In this document: positions 6,706-15,268 of the stretch, in pieces
Position numbering within the stretch: the stretch's first letter is position 1
Layout of the letters: each line of letters begins with the position of its first letter
Origin: an uncultured Eubacteriales bacterium
Lineage (GTDB): Bacteria > Bacillota > Clostridia > Christensenellales > Borkfalkiaceae
Reading direction: 5' to 3'
Assembly: GCA_958405585.1 (NCBI GenBank)
Contig: CATYEP010000009.1
Span: forward strand, 1-23,825
DNA length: 23,825 nucleotides
Made by a program: the position numbers and the translations under genes
Notes under the pieces: generated by a model
What the model was told of the DNA's origin: nothing
The model's input: the letters and a program-made list of their open reading frames with translations, nothing else
Databases searched by the model: none

Positions 6706-7583
6706 CGTATCCTCTCCAAATCTCTGTTTAATTGCGCGGAAAGTTCTTCCGCATTGTCAAATTTTCGGATGTCCCGCAGGAAAAAATCAAATTCAACCTT
6801 CAGCTCTTTTCCGTACAGATCTCCGCGATATCCGTCAAAATAAATTTCTAAAACCACCCGCTCGTCCCCGAACGTCGGCCTCGCCCCATAGTTCGCTATC
6901 CCGCGATATTCCTTTCCGTCCAGCCTTGCCCGCACAGCATAGACACCTCGCTTCAACGGGTACTTTTCCCCGTTGATATGCAGATTCGCAGTCGGAAACC
7001 CGATCCGCCTTCCCACATGCCGTCCTTCCGTCGAAACTTGTCCGCATATGAAATACCTTTCGCCCAGCAACGCGCAAAGCTTCTCCATTTCGCCTTCGTC
7101 CAAATATCGCTTCGCCTTCGTAGCCGCCGCTTTCTCGCCGTCAAATCCTATAAGTTTTTCAACAAAAACTTCAATATTGTTTAAATCAGAATATTCACGC
7201 AACTTTTGAACATCGCCCGCCGCGTCTTTTCCGAACGTAAAATCCTCTCCGCACACAAAAGCACGGACGCTGATGTTTTGCAAAGTATGATCCAAAAATT
7301 CCTGCCATGAAGTTGAACGGAATGCCTCGTCGAAAGGGGCCGCGTAAACAAAATCCAACCCGAGACTCTCAAAAATGCGGACGCGCTCGTCAAAAAGAAA
7401 AATCTGCCCGCCGCGTTTGGAATCATAAAACGTCATGATTCCCACCGTCCAACCGTGTTCCGCCGCCGTTTTTTTCGCTTTTGCGATCAGCGCCCTATGC
7501 CCGACATGAACACCGTCAAAATATCCCAGCAATAACACGCAGGGTTTTTTCCATCTTCCCGTCCTGTATTCTACTGTCTGCAT
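6702..7583 (-). CDS. ribF: Bifunctional riboflavin kinase/FAD synthetase
   Basis: The protein has 293 residues in two domains. The N-terminal nucleotidyltransferase half carries LGYFDGVHVGHRALI (about residues 18-32), the HxGH-type ATP site, and ends with the FVCGEDFTFGKDAAGD segment. The C-terminal riboflavin kinase half has GRRIGFPTANL and GIANYGARPTFG followed by a conserved glutamate (VVLEIYFD). It makes FMN and then FAD from riboflavin and ATP. It starts seven bases after truB, with GAGG before the ATG, and overlaps the next gene by four bases. The truB-ribF order is standard in Bacillota. Confidence 0.97.
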   Translation of the reverse strand: MQTVEYRTGRWKKPCVLLLGYFDGVHVGHRALIAKAKKTAAEHGWTVGIMTFYDSKRGGQIFLFDERVRIFESLGLDFVYAAPFDEAFRSTSWQEFLDHTLQNISVRAFVCGEDFTFGKDAAGDVQKLREYSDLNNIEVFVEKLIGFDGEKAAATKAKRYLDEGEMEKLCALLGERYFICGQVSTEGRHVGRRIGFPTANLHINGEKYPLKRGVYAVRARLDGKEYRGIANYGARPTFGDERVVLEIYFDGYRGDLYGKELKVEFDFFLRDIRKFDNAEELSAQLNRDLERIR

Positions 7584-7590
7584 ACCTGCC

Positions 7591-8454
7591 TCAAACCAAT
7601 TTCACTTTCGCGCGGATCTGACCTTTTTCCGCTTTCGCGATCCCGTAAAAATCATCGTCAAAATAGAGTTTGTATTCTCCGTCTCCGCCCTGAAACTCCA
7701 GCGCCAGCCCGTTCCGCATTTTCTGCGCGTCTTTTCCGTCAAAATCCACAGACGGCATGTCAAAAACTAGATCCGAAGCAATCAGCTGCCCTTCCCAGTT
7801 TTCTTCTGTCAGTTCCTCAGGTGAAATACTGTTCTCCAGTGTAAAACAACCGCTTTTTTCTCGTACCAGCGAAGTCATCACTGCAACCGTTCCGCAAGCC
7901 TGCGCAATATCCCGCGCCAACGATCTTATATACGTTCCGCCGCCGCACGTAATACGAAATTCAAAAGCATCCTCCGACACGCGCTCGGTCAGAACCACCT
8001 TCGAAATACGCACCTTCTTCGCTGCCAGCTTCACTTCTTTCCCCTGCCGCGCCAGTTGATACGCGCGAACACCGTTGACACTCTTCGCACTGTACGCCGG
8101 CGGTATCTGTTCTATCTCGCCGATAAACAGATGCAATTTGTCGTTTATTTCCGATTCATCCGGAACCTTTTTCCCCGATTGCAAGACTATACCCATTGCG
8201 TCGAGCGTGTCGGTCTCCTCTCCGAAACGAAAAACAGCGCGATAGATCTTTTCTTTGTTTAAAAGATAATCGAAAAGCCTGGACGCATTTCCTACCGCCA
8301 CCGGCAAAACACCGCTCGCCATCGGATCGAGCGTTCCCATATGGCCGCACGGCATATGCGTAAGCCTCCTGACTTTCGACACCGCCGCCGCACTGGAAAT
8401 CCCCGAAGGCTTGTTCAGATTGATAAATCCGCTCTTGCTTTGCAAATTCTCCAC
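7591..8454 (-). CDS. truB: tRNA pseudouridine-55 synthase
   Basis: This is a 287-residue TruB. The best start is a GTG at 8452-8454, preceded by AGGAG seven bases upstream. That gives an N-terminus of MENLQSKSGFINLNKPSG; a longer frame begins in intergenic sequence. The catalytic aspartate lies in GHMGTLDPMASGVLPV, and the KxYxxxxxFG(x)xTDTxD region (KIYRAVFRFGEETDTLD) and the CGGGTYIRSLARDI motif are intact. A C-terminal PUA-like tail ends in AKVKLV. It isomerises U55 of the T-psi-C loop in tRNA. It sits seven bases upstream of ribF and follows a terminator-like hairpin after nrnA. Confidence 0.97.
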   Translation of the reverse strand: MENLQSKSGFINLNKPSGISSAAAVSKVRRLTHMPCGHMGTLDPMASGVLPVAVGNASRLFDYLLNKEKIYRAVFRFGEETDTLDAMGIVLQSGKKVPDESEINDKLHLFIGEIEQIPPAYSAKSVNGVRAYQLARQGKEVKLAAKKVRISKVVLTERVSEDAFEFRITCGGGTYIRSLARDIAQACGTVAVMTSLVREKSGCFTLENSISPEELTEENWEGQLIASDLVFDMPSVDFDGKDAQKMRNGLALEFQGGDGEYKLYFDDDFYGIAKAEKGQIRAKVKLV

Positions 8455-8510
8455 CAGTCTTCTCCTGCCACGCTTTTTACCGAAACAGAACACCCGTCCC
8501 TGCTTCGTCT

Positions 8511-8538
8511 AATAAAAATGCGCCGCTTCCCGCGGCGC
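8511..8538 (-). terminator. Intrinsic terminator-like hairpin after nrnA
   Basis: On the minus strand GCGCCGC-GGGAA-GCGGCGC is followed by ATTTTTATT. The 7-bp all-GC stem with a U-rich tail begins about a dozen bases after the nrnA stop and lies inside the operon, before truB. It may tune down truB-ribF expression. No clear promoter was seen between it and truB. Confidence 0.65.
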
Positions 8539-8550
8539 TGCCCTTTTGCT

Positions 8551-9507
8551 TCAATCAATCAGATGCTGCCGGATCGTATAGCAAAGTTTATCAACTACTT
8601 CTTCCAGGCATCCCGAAATCATACAGCCGCTGGCAAGGATATGCCCTCCGCCGCCGTACACAGCCGCCACCGCATTGACATCCGTTTTACCTTTGCTTCG
8701 TAAAGAGATCTTGAATCGGTTGTCAGCCGTTTCCAACAGACATACGGCAACCTCCACCCCGTCCACCGACAGCGGAAAATCAATAAAACCTTCCGTTACG
8801 TCCGACGTCGCATCGGCCGCTTTTAACTGTTCGCGTGTAACACATATGAATGCGATCCGCCCGTCCGCATAATACCGTATATTGCTCATCGTATGGCCGA
8901 ACAGCAAGGCGCGCGCCGCCGATTGCTTTTTGAACATATTGTATTGAACGGCGTTGATGTCCGCTCCGCACGAAACAAGTTTTGCTGCCGCCAGGAACGT
9001 ACTTTCTGTTACGTTCTTATGCGCAAAATTACCCGTATCCGAACTCAACCCCAGCAAAAGGTAATTCGCCGTCCTCGCATCCATCGAATCCGTCAGATGC
9101 GCCGCGAGTTCCGTCATGATTTCACAGGTCGCCGCACGTTCCTCGACAAACCAATAATCCCCGTACCTGGAATTAGATATATGATGGTCTATATTGAACT
9201 TCGGCTTTTTTGCACGTTCAAACTCATCGCTGAGCGTTCCCAAACGGTGGATCTCACTCGAATCCACCGCAATATACGCCTGCGATTGCGTATCCGGCTC
9301 CGCCCCGATCTTGTCCATGCCCTCCAGAAAATAAAACTTGGACGGCACGGGACTTTCACAGACGACCGTGGCCTTCGCTCCGTTTTTCTCCAACAGGCAC
9401 TTAAGCCCCATTGCAGCGCCCAACGTATCCCCATCCGGACGCATATGACAGAAAATCGTCGCGCTTTTCAGTTGTTTCAGCTTCTGCGCTATCTCTTTTA
9501 ATGTCAA
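8551..9507 (-). CDS. nrnA: DHH/DHHA1 nanoRNase and pAp phosphatase
   Basis: The 318-residue protein starts with TTG at 9505-9507, nine bases after GGAG. The DHH domain shows HMRPDGDTLG (residues 21-30), AVDSS, NIDHHISN and SSDTGNF, which hold the two manganese ions. The DHHA1 domain ends with GGGGHILASG, the substrate-binding glycine loop. NrnA degrades oligoribonucleotides of a few nucleotides and dephosphorylates 3'-phosphoadenosine 5'-phosphate. Its place between rbfA and truB is the usual one in Clostridia. A 5-kb gene order of ribosome and tRNA maturation factors surrounds it. Confidence 0.93.
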   Translation of the reverse strand: MTLKEIAQKLKQLKSATIFCHMRPDGDTLGAAMGLKCLLEKNGAKATVVCESPVPSKFYFLEGMDKIGAEPDTQSQAYIAVDSSEIHRLGTLSDEFERAKKPKFNIDHHISNSRYGDYWFVEERAATCEIMTELAAHLTDSMDARTANYLLLGLSSDTGNFAHKNVTESTFLAAAKLVSCGADINAVQYNMFKKQSAARALLFGHTMSNIRYYADGRIAFICVTREQLKAADATSDVTEGFIDFPLSVDGVEVAVCLLETADNRFKISLRSKGKTDVNAVAAVYGGGGHILASGCMISGCLEEVVDKLCYTIRQHLID

Positions 9508-9593
9508 TTCTTCTCTCTCCGTGTCGCACCGATATACCGTGCGTATATCTCATTTTGCTCCGTTTTTATCCTTGAAACGGGAAAAAGGGCATA

Positions 9594-9962
9594 CTATTTC
9601 TGCCCCTCTTCTTTATGGATCTCTTTGATGATACGGTCGATCTTATCCCCGTATTCCATTGTACCGTCCCGCAAGAAATGCAGTTCCGGAACCGTGCGCA
9701 TCTGCATCATATGCGCCAGTTCATAACGGATGAAACCCGCATGTTCAGAAATCGCCGCAAACGTCTCATCCGATTCTTCCGCCGTTTTTCCCAAGACACT
9801 GATATAGATCTTTGCATTTTTCAGATCCGGCGATACATCCGCTTTGGTCACACTTACGATCCCGCGGATCTTGTCCGTCTTATACTTCAGTTTCGTGGAT
9901 ATAACTTCGTAAACCGCTTTCTGATATTCCGCAGAAAGGCGCTCCGCTCTCAATGATTTCAT
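9594..9962 (-). CDS. rbfA: Ribosome-binding factor A
   Basis: This 122-residue protein starts at the ATG at 9960-9962, preceded by AAAGGAGG nine bases upstream. RbfA hallmarks are RAERLSAEYQKAVYEVIS at the N-terminus, the GIVSVTKADVSPDLKNAKIY strand pair with the kinked KH fold, and MRTVPELHFLRDGTMEYGDKI near the end. It binds the immature 30S subunit and helps 16S rRNA 5' end maturation. It follows infB by about 54 bases. Confidence 0.96.
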   Translation of the reverse strand: MKSLRAERLSAEYQKAVYEVISTKLKYKTDKIRGIVSVTKADVSPDLKNAKIYISVLGKTAEESDETFAAISEHAGFIRYELAHMMQMRTVPELHFLRDGTMEYGDKIDRIIKEIHKEEGQK

Positions 9963-10016
9963 AGCCGCATTCCTCCTTTCCGTTATTTTTCTGCCGATCA
10001 AACACCAATTCGCAAA

Positions 10017-12938
10017 TTACGCAGGTATTTCCTCGGTTATATAACACTCAATGACGTCTCCGACTTTGATCCCGTCAAAACCTTCGATACTCACACCGCA
10101 TTCAAAGCCACCCGAAACTTCCTTCACGTCGTCCTTGAAGCGTTTGAGCTGACGTACAGCACCTTCCACGATCATCACGTCATCACGATAAATACGCAAT
10201 TTGCCGTTCCGTACGATCTTTCCTTCCGTAACATAACATCCGGCAACCATTCCGACGCCCGTAATCTTGAACGTCTGCAACACATCGCATTTGCCCGTCA
10301 TCACTTCTCTGTACTTCGGAGCCAACATACCCTTGAGTGCCGCCTGAATATCATCCAACAACTCGTATATGATCCTGTACATACGAACATCCACGCCGCT
10401 GCGTTCAGCCAATGCTTTCGCCTTCGTATCGGGACGAACGTTGAATCCGACAATGATCGCGTTCGAAGAATCGGCAAGCATTACGTCCGATTCCGTGATC
10501 GCACCAGCTCCGCTGTGCAAAATATTCACGCGGACTTCATCGTTGGAAAGTTTCAGAAGCGACTGCTTTACCGCCTCCACGGAACCCTGCACATCGCCCT
10601 TGACGATGATATTCAGCCCCTTGATCTTTCCTTCCGCGATCTTTCCGAATACGTCGTCCAGCGTGACGCGCGTCTGCGATTTCACCATCGACTCGCTTTC
10701 TTTGCGTTTGCGCTCGTCCTGAACCTGCTTCATCAGCTTATCCTGCTCAACAGCAATGATCGAATCGCCTGCATTCGGAACTTCTTCCAGACCCAGGATG
10801 GATACCGCCATCGAAGGCCCCGCCGATTTGACCGTCCTGCCCTTGTCATCGATCATCGCACGCACACGGCCCGTCGTCGTACCGGAAATAATGTTATCGC
10901 CCGTATGCAACGTACCGTTCTGGATCAGCACGGACGCCACAGGCCCCTTGCCCTTGTCCAGCTTCGCTTCGATGATCGTGCCGCGCGCCATCTGATCGGG
11001 ATTCGCTTTCAACTCTTTCACTTCCGCTATCAGATTGATCGCATCCAGCAGATCGTCAATGCCTGCGCCCGTTTTCGCCGAAACCGGCACTACGATCGCA
11101 TCTCCGCCCCATTCTTCGGGTACCAGTCCGCTGTTCGTAAGACCCTGTTTCACTCTGTCGAGATTCGCTTCCGGTTTATCCATTTTATTGACCGCGACAA
11201 TGATCGGAACATCCGCCGCTTTCGCGTGGTTGATCGCTTCCACCGTCTGCGGCATAATTCCGTCATCCGCAGCAACCACGAGGACAACAATATCCGTCAC
11301 CGACGCTCCGCGCGCACGCATTGCCGTAAAAGCTTCGTGTCCCGGCGTGTCCAGGAAGGTGATCGTCTTGCCTTTCACCGTAACGGAATACGCACCGATA
11401 TGCTGCGTGATCCCGCCCGCTTCTCCTGCCGTTACGTTCGTACTGCGGATCTTATCCAAAAGCGAAGTTTTACCGTGGTCAACGTGCCCCATCACCGTTA
11501 CGACCGGAGGACGAGTCACGGAGCCTTCTCCGCCTGCCGTTTCCGCATTGTAAATTTCGTCCAGCGCCTCTTCCGCCGTCTTTTCAGGTTTGTATTCCAG
11601 TTCGATCCCCAGATCATTTGCTATATACGCTGCCGTATCATAATCCAAAGAATCGTTGATCGTCTTTGCAATTCCCTCTTTAAAGAGCCGTTTGGTGATC
11701 TCTACAGCCGTAATGCCAAGCTTTTCGCTCAACACCTTCAACGGAATATTCTCCGTCGTAACCACGGCATGCTCGATCTTGATCGTCTGCACGGTCTGCT
11801 GTTTCTGCTTCTTGACACGAAGTTTCCTGTATCCGCTCTTGTCTTCGTCAAAATCCGAAACAGATACCTGCTGTTTGATCAGAGCACGCTTGCTGACCGT
11901 ACGCTTCTGCTCCACATACGGCTTCTCGTATGCCGCTTTTTTCTTTGCCGGCGCAGAGAAATTCTTGCTCGGAGGTGCTACCGGGGGAATCGCCGCGCTC
12001 AATTTTCCTGCGCCCGGGCGCATACCGCCCTGTGCAGGCCGGTTCTGCATCGGAGGCCGCGTACCATAAGCAGGCCGCCCCTGTTGTTGCGCTCCCTGGG
12101 CAGGGCGTCCGTTTGCGTACGGCGTGCGAGCGCCTTGTCCCTGCATTCCGGGACGCTGGTATCCCGAATCCTGCCTTTCCGGCCGATCCGGTCTCGGCGG
12201 ACGAGCCGCCTGCTGTTGTTGTGTATTTTCCTGCCGAGGGGGACGTGCAGGACGCTCCGCCATGGGTACATACGTACGCGCGTTGCGGCGGTCGGCATAT
12301 TGCGTACGGATCACCTGTTCTTCCATCCCGCCACGCTTTTGCGTACGCACTTCCGCCGGACGCGCTGCAGAACGGGGCTGTTCCGCTTTATCCGCATCCG
12401 CTTTTGCGGGTTCAACTTTTTCCTGCGGCTTTTCCGCTTTTACAGGCTCAGATTTTGCCTCTGCCTCTACCTCAGCCTGTACTTTCGGCGTTTCCTTCGG
12501 CGGTTCCGCCTTTTTCTCTTCCGCCGCCGCGGGAGCAGTCTTCTCCTGTTCTGTTTTCTTCGCAGGTTTTACCGGCTTTTCTTCCGCAACTGCAGGTTTT
12601 TCCGCCGCAGGCTCCGCCTTTGCCTTCGGCGGTTCCGCTTTCGCGGGCTCCGTTTTTTCTACTTTCGGCTCGGGCTGCGCTTTCTCCTCTGCCTTTATCG
12701 TTTCGGGAGCCGTTTTCGCAGGCTTTGCAGGCGCTTCGACAGCAACAGGCTCTGCGGGCGCACTCTCTTCCTGCGCACGCGCCTTTGCCGCATTTTCCAG
12801 ATCGGATAATTTCCGAAGAATATCCCCGACCTTCTTTTCCGTTCCCTGCACGTCTTTCAGCAGCGATCCGATCCCTTCCGCCCCCAGAAGAGAATTGATC
12901 TTTTCGATGTTCGAGTAATTCTTTTTTGCTTCTGCCAT
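10017..12938 (-). CDS. infB: Translation initiation factor IF-2
   Basis: This is a 973-residue IF-2. Residues 1-60 are a short helical segment, about 60-205 a K/P/A/E-rich repetitive linker, and about 205-330 an R/G/Q/P-rich stretch. An IF2_N module around 390-445 is followed by the GTPase: GHVDHGKT at 484-491, DTPGHEAF from 530 and NKMD at 584-587. The domains after it bind initiator fMet-tRNA on the 30S subunit. Start choice is uncertain. The ATG at 12936-12938 lies four bases after the ylxQ stop, with GGGAGG fourteen bases upstream, while an in-frame ATG at 12978-12980 would add 14 residues and overlap ylxQ but has no clear ribosome site. The long antisense open frames over this gene are shadows of its biased codons. 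Confidence 0.97.
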   Translation of the reverse strand: MAEAKKNYSNIEKINSLLGAEGIGSLLKDVQGTEKKVGDILRKLSDLENAAKARAQEESAPAEPVAVEAPAKPAKTAPETIKAEEKAQPEPKVEKTEPAKAEPPKAKAEPAAEKPAVAEEKPVKPAKKTEQEKTAPAAAEEKKAEPPKETPKVQAEVEAEAKSEPVKAEKPQEKVEPAKADADKAEQPRSAARPAEVRTQKRGGMEEQVIRTQYADRRNARTYVPMAERPARPPRQENTQQQQAARPPRPDRPERQDSGYQRPGMQGQGARTPYANGRPAQGAQQQGRPAYGTRPPMQNRPAQGGMRPGAGKLSAAIPPVAPPSKNFSAPAKKKAAYEKPYVEQKRTVSKRALIKQQVSVSDFDEDKSGYRKLRVKKQKQQTVQTIKIEHAVVTTENIPLKVLSEKLGITAVEITKRLFKEGIAKTINDSLDYDTAAYIANDLGIELEYKPEKTAEEALDEIYNAETAGGEGSVTRPPVVTVMGHVDHGKTSLLDKIRSTNVTAGEAGGITQHIGAYSVTVKGKTITFLDTPGHEAFTAMRARGASVTDIVVLVVAADDGIMPQTVEAINHAKAADVPIIVAVNKMDKPEANLDRVKQGLTNSGLVPEEWGGDAIVVPVSAKTGAGIDDLLDAINLIAEVKELKANPDQMARGTIIEAKLDKGKGPVASVLIQNGTLHTGDNIISGTTTGRVRAMIDDKGRTVKSAGPSMAVSILGLEEVPNAGDSIIAVEQDKLMKQVQDERKRKESESMVKSQTRVTLDDVFGKIAEGKIKGLNIIVKGDVQGSVEAVKQSLLKLSNDEVRVNILHSGAGAITESDVMLADSSNAIIVGFNVRPDTKAKALAERSGVDVRMYRIIYELLDDIQAALKGMLAPKYREVMTGKCDVLQTFKITGVGMVAGCYVTEGKIVRNGKLRIYRDDVMIVEGAVRQLKRFKDDVKEVSGGFECGVSIEGFDGIKVGDVIECYITEEIPA

Positions 12939-12942
12939 CTTG

Positions 12943-13272
12943 CTAAATTTTGCCTCCCGCATAAATTCTGTAATTTTCATCCGCCGCCGAAAGAATCGCT
13001 TTTGCCAGATTCTCGTCGCGCACGGCAGCTAACTTGCAATTTATCCGTCCCGTAACTTCTTCCAGTGTCTTCCCGTTCAGGACCATAATGCCGCAGCCGA
13101 ATCTCTCACCGAGTTTTCGCGCACTCTTTTTCGCATTCTCGCTCGCTGTAGCGCATAACAACAACAGATACACACAGTCTTTCTGCACTTCCACGGCATT
13201 GAACCCACACGTCAGTTTGCCCGCTTTCATGCACAGACCGATATACCCTTCCGCCTTACTTCTTTGCAAAAA
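12943..13272 (-). CDS. ylxQ: L7Ae-family RNA-binding protein YlxQ
   Basis: The chosen start is a TTG at 13270-13272 with GAGGAGG six bases upstream, inside the end of ylxR. This gives 109 residues beginning MQRSKAEGYIGLCMKAGKL. An ATG further upstream would extend into ylxR without a ribosome site. The fold is that of L7Ae/L30e, with GLCMKAGKLTCGFNAVE at the front and LLLLCATASENAKKSA in the middle. YlxQ binds RNA such as kink-turns; its exact cellular partner is not settled. It overlaps ylxR by 17 bases and precedes infB, the standard context. Confidence 0.93.
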   Translation of the reverse strand, partial: FLQRSKAEGYIGLCMKAGKLTCGFNAVEVQKDCVYLLLLCATASENAKKSARKLGERFGCGIMVLNGKTLEEVTGRINCKLAAVRDENLAKAILSAADENYRIYAGGKI

Positions 13273-13525
13273 ATGCCTCCTCGATCGCATCATAAACCGG
13301 AAGCGGTATCTCACAGGAAAATGTCTTGTTCAAAAGCCGCTGCTTCTTCAGTTTTCTGATGCATTCCGGATTATCGCAGATATATGCCCCGCGCCCTGCT
13401 GCCTTTCCGGAAAAATCGATGAACGCGTCGCCTTCCTTCGGCTTCACGATCCGCAGCATTTCTTTCTTAGGCTTCATTTCGTGGCACGCAATGCACATCC
13501 GCATGGGAATTTTTTTTACTTTCAA
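13256..13525 (-). CDS. rnpM: YlxR/RnpM family RNA-binding protein
   Basis: This is an 89-residue YlxR. It begins with TTG at 13523-13525 after an AGAGGTGAG purine stretch. The family signature is complete: RMCIACHEMKPKKEMLRIV near the N-terminus, FSGKAAGRGAYIC in the middle and PECIRKLKKQRLLNKTF after it. Cys11/Cys14 and the later CDNPEC pair could bind a metal. In Bacillus subtilis this protein associates with RNase P and modulates its activity. The gene lies between nusA and ylxQ as usual and is translationally coupled to ylxQ. Confidence 0.95.
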   Translation of the reverse strand: MKVKKIPMRMCIACHEMKPKKEMLRIVKPKEGDAFIDFSGKAAGRGAYICDNPECIRKLKKQRLLNKTFSCEIPLPVYDAIEEAFFAKK

Positions 13526-13561
13526 GAAAACTCACCTCTCCGATTCGCACGGCCGCGGAAC

Positions 13562-14662
13562 TTATTCTTCCGAAACAGACTCCGTATCCTTTTCTTCCGC
13601 ACGATGCAGTTCTTCCATCTTTGCGGCTGCGCTCTCGCTCTTTACGTCGATCTTCCAGCCCGTCAGACGCGCCGCAAGGCGCGCATTCTGTCCGTCCCTG
13701 CCGATCGCCAGCGAAAGCTTGTCATCCGGCACTACCGCCACCGCCGATTTTTCATCGATCTGCGTGACAGAGATGACCTTCGCCGGCGAAAGCGCTTTCG
13801 CTATGAACTCCAGAGGATTTTCGCTCCACTGGATGATATCCACTTTCTCTCCGCCCAGTTCCGCAACCACTGCATTCACGCGCGCACCCTTGTTTCCGAC
13901 GCACGCCCCGACCGCATCCACCTGTGGATCTTCGCTGTAGATCGCCATCTTTGTACGCTGGCCGGCTTCACGGGAAATGGATTTCACCAACACCGTGCCC
14001 GCTTTGATCTCGGGAACTTCGTTTTCAAACAGGCGTTTCACCAGTCCTGCCGATGTACGGGAAACAAGGACCTGCGCCCCTTTACCGCTGTTCTTGATGT
14101 TCTTCACATAGACTTTGATGCGGTCGTTTACTTCATAATGCTCGCCCGGCACCTGATCCTGCGGCAACATCACGCCTTCGATCTGCCCTTTGCCGAGTTC
14201 CACATATACGTTCTTCGCGTCGACTTTACGCACTACACAACTCATCAGCTCGTCTTTCTTGTCGGAGAATTCGTTCAGCGTGTTGTCCCGCTCCGTTTCG
14301 TGCAGCTTCTGCAGGATCACCTGCTTTGCCGTCTGCGCCGCAATACGTCCGAAATCCTTCGGAATAAATTCTTCATAAACGGTATCGCCCACTTTATAGC
14401 TCTTTTTCAGAAGCTGCGCTTCGGCAAGAGAAATCTCTTTCTCGCGATCGGTCACTTCGTCCACCACCGTGCGAACCGTATAATATCGGATGCTGTTCTT
14501 CTCCGGATTGATCCTGATGTCCACTTCGCCCGCCCCGCCTTCATACTGCTTTTTATAGGCGGATATCAGCGCCGTCCGCAGCGCTTCAATAAACACTTCG
14601 CTGCTGATCCCTTTTTCCGTTTCCAGATCGGACAAAGCCTCAAAGAACTCCTTGCTAACCAT
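13562..14662 (-). CDS. nusA: Transcription termination/antitermination factor NusA
   Basis: The 366-residue protein has the Gram-positive length, without the acidic repeats of enterobacterial NusA. The N-terminal domain binds RNA polymerase (MVSKEFFEALSDLETEKGIS). An S1 domain at about 135-200 carries GQIEGVMLP and a DRIKVYVKNI strand. Two KH domains follow, with GACVGNKGARVNAVVAELGG and AIGRDGQNARLAARLTGW. NusA promotes pausing and hairpin-dependent termination. GAGGAG lies six bases before the ATG. In Bacillus the NusA protein represses its own operon through a leader terminator, and a similar hairpin is present here before rimP. Confidence 0.98.
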   Translation of the reverse strand: MVSKEFFEALSDLETEKGISSEVFIEALRTALISAYKKQYEGGAGEVDIRINPEKNSIRYYTVRTVVDEVTDREKEISLAEAQLLKKSYKVGDTVYEEFIPKDFGRIAAQTAKQVILQKLHETERDNTLNEFSDKKDELMSCVVRKVDAKNVYVELGKGQIEGVMLPQDQVPGEHYEVNDRIKVYVKNIKNSGKGAQVLVSRTSAGLVKRLFENEVPEIKAGTVLVKSISREAGQRTKMAIYSEDPQVDAVGACVGNKGARVNAVVAELGGEKVDIIQWSENPLEFIAKALSPAKVISVTQIDEKSAVAVVPDDKLSLAIGRDGQNARLAARLTGWKIDVKSESAAAKMEELHRAEEKDTESVSEE

Positions 14663-14701
14663 TGCATTCTCCTCGTTTTTTCTTTTTGATTCGTTCGTCG
14701 C

Positions 14702-15175
14702 TCAATCAAAATCGATCGCCTGCGACATTTTTACGATTTGCGTCAGATTCAGTTTAAAAATTTCGCCGTTTTTATCCAGCGTCACATTGCCGCCGACGCC
14801 GTTGTATTCTACCAAAATCGCTTCAAAAAACTTCTCGCCCCTGTACGGCGCGTAAAGCTTGACTTCCACTTTCTTCCCGATGTTGCGAAGATAGTCCCTG
14901 TCTTTTTTGAACGGGCGATCCAGTCCGGGACTTGATACGTTCAGCGTATACGGCTGCCCGTATGTAGGATCCAGTTCATCCAGAACCGGATCTGCCGCAT
15001 TGTGGAACGCTTCACAGGTATTCAGATCGATCCCGCCTGCCTTTTCCGTATCCAAAAACACGGTCAGCGAAGGATTCTTGCCCTGCTTGAAAACAATTTC
15101 ATAAATTTCCACGCCCAGATCCCGCGCCAACGGCTCCAATACCGCCTGGATCTCCTGCACCGATTTTACTTTCAT
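14702..15175 (-). CDS. rimP: Ribosome maturation factor RimP
   Basis: The protein has 157 residues and normal length. The N-terminal domain contains LEPLARDLGVEIYEIVFKQG and SLTVFLDTEKAGGIDLNTC, and the hinge motif LNVSSPGLDRPFKKDRDYLR is highly typical. A C-terminal Sm-like barrel runs to the stop. RimP binds the free 30S subunit and assists its late assembly. AAAGGAG lies six bases before the ATG. It is the first gene behind the internal promoter at 15269-15297 and its leader hairpin, and it is followed by nusA. Confidence 0.97.
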   Translation of the reverse strand: MKVKSVQEIQAVLEPLARDLGVEIYEIVFKQGKNPSLTVFLDTEKAGGIDLNTCEAFHNAADPVLDELDPTYGQPYTLNVSSPGLDRPFKKDRDYLRNIGKKVEVKLYAPYRGEKFFEAILVEYNGVGGNVTLDKNGEIFKLNLTQIVKMSQAIDFD

Positions 15176-15206
15176 TTTTGCTCCTTTCCCGCTTTCAGCC
15201 CCTACA

Positions 15207-15239
15207 TAAAAAGATTTGAGAGCGGTTAACCACTCTCAA
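15207..15239 (-). terminator. Attenuator-like intrinsic terminator in the rimP-nusA leader
   Basis: On the minus strand the arms TTGAGAGTGG and CCGCTCTCAA (15216-15239) form a 10-bp stem (one U-G pair) around a TTAA loop, followed by ATCTTTTTAT. It lies between the rimP promoter and the rimP start, so it must be passed by every transcript started there. No alternative antiterminator hairpin is obvious in the roughly 87-nt leader. It would also end the upstream ispG transcript. Autoregulation through NusA-stimulated termination, known for the Bacillus nusA operon, is the likely purpose. Confidence 0.75.
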
Positions 15240-15268
15240 TCCTCATGCTAACGGTATTCAGTATTTGA

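Noticed and set aside
9395..9555. Roughly 50-codon minus-strand frame starting with GGAG-CAAA-ATG and overlapping nrnA
   Set aside because: The ribosome site is good, but the frame runs out of phase through the conserved HMRPDGD region of nrnA and encodes a charged, low-information peptide.
10515..12809. 764-codon plus-strand open frame opposite infB
   Set aside because: It lies antisense to a clear IF-2, is extremely R/L/F-rich, has no ribosome site and no recognisable motif. It results from the codon bias of infB.
13034..14689. 551-codon plus-strand open frame opposite ylxQ, ylxR and nusA
   Set aside because: It runs antisense across three well-identified genes with no start signal and an R/H/F-rich composition.
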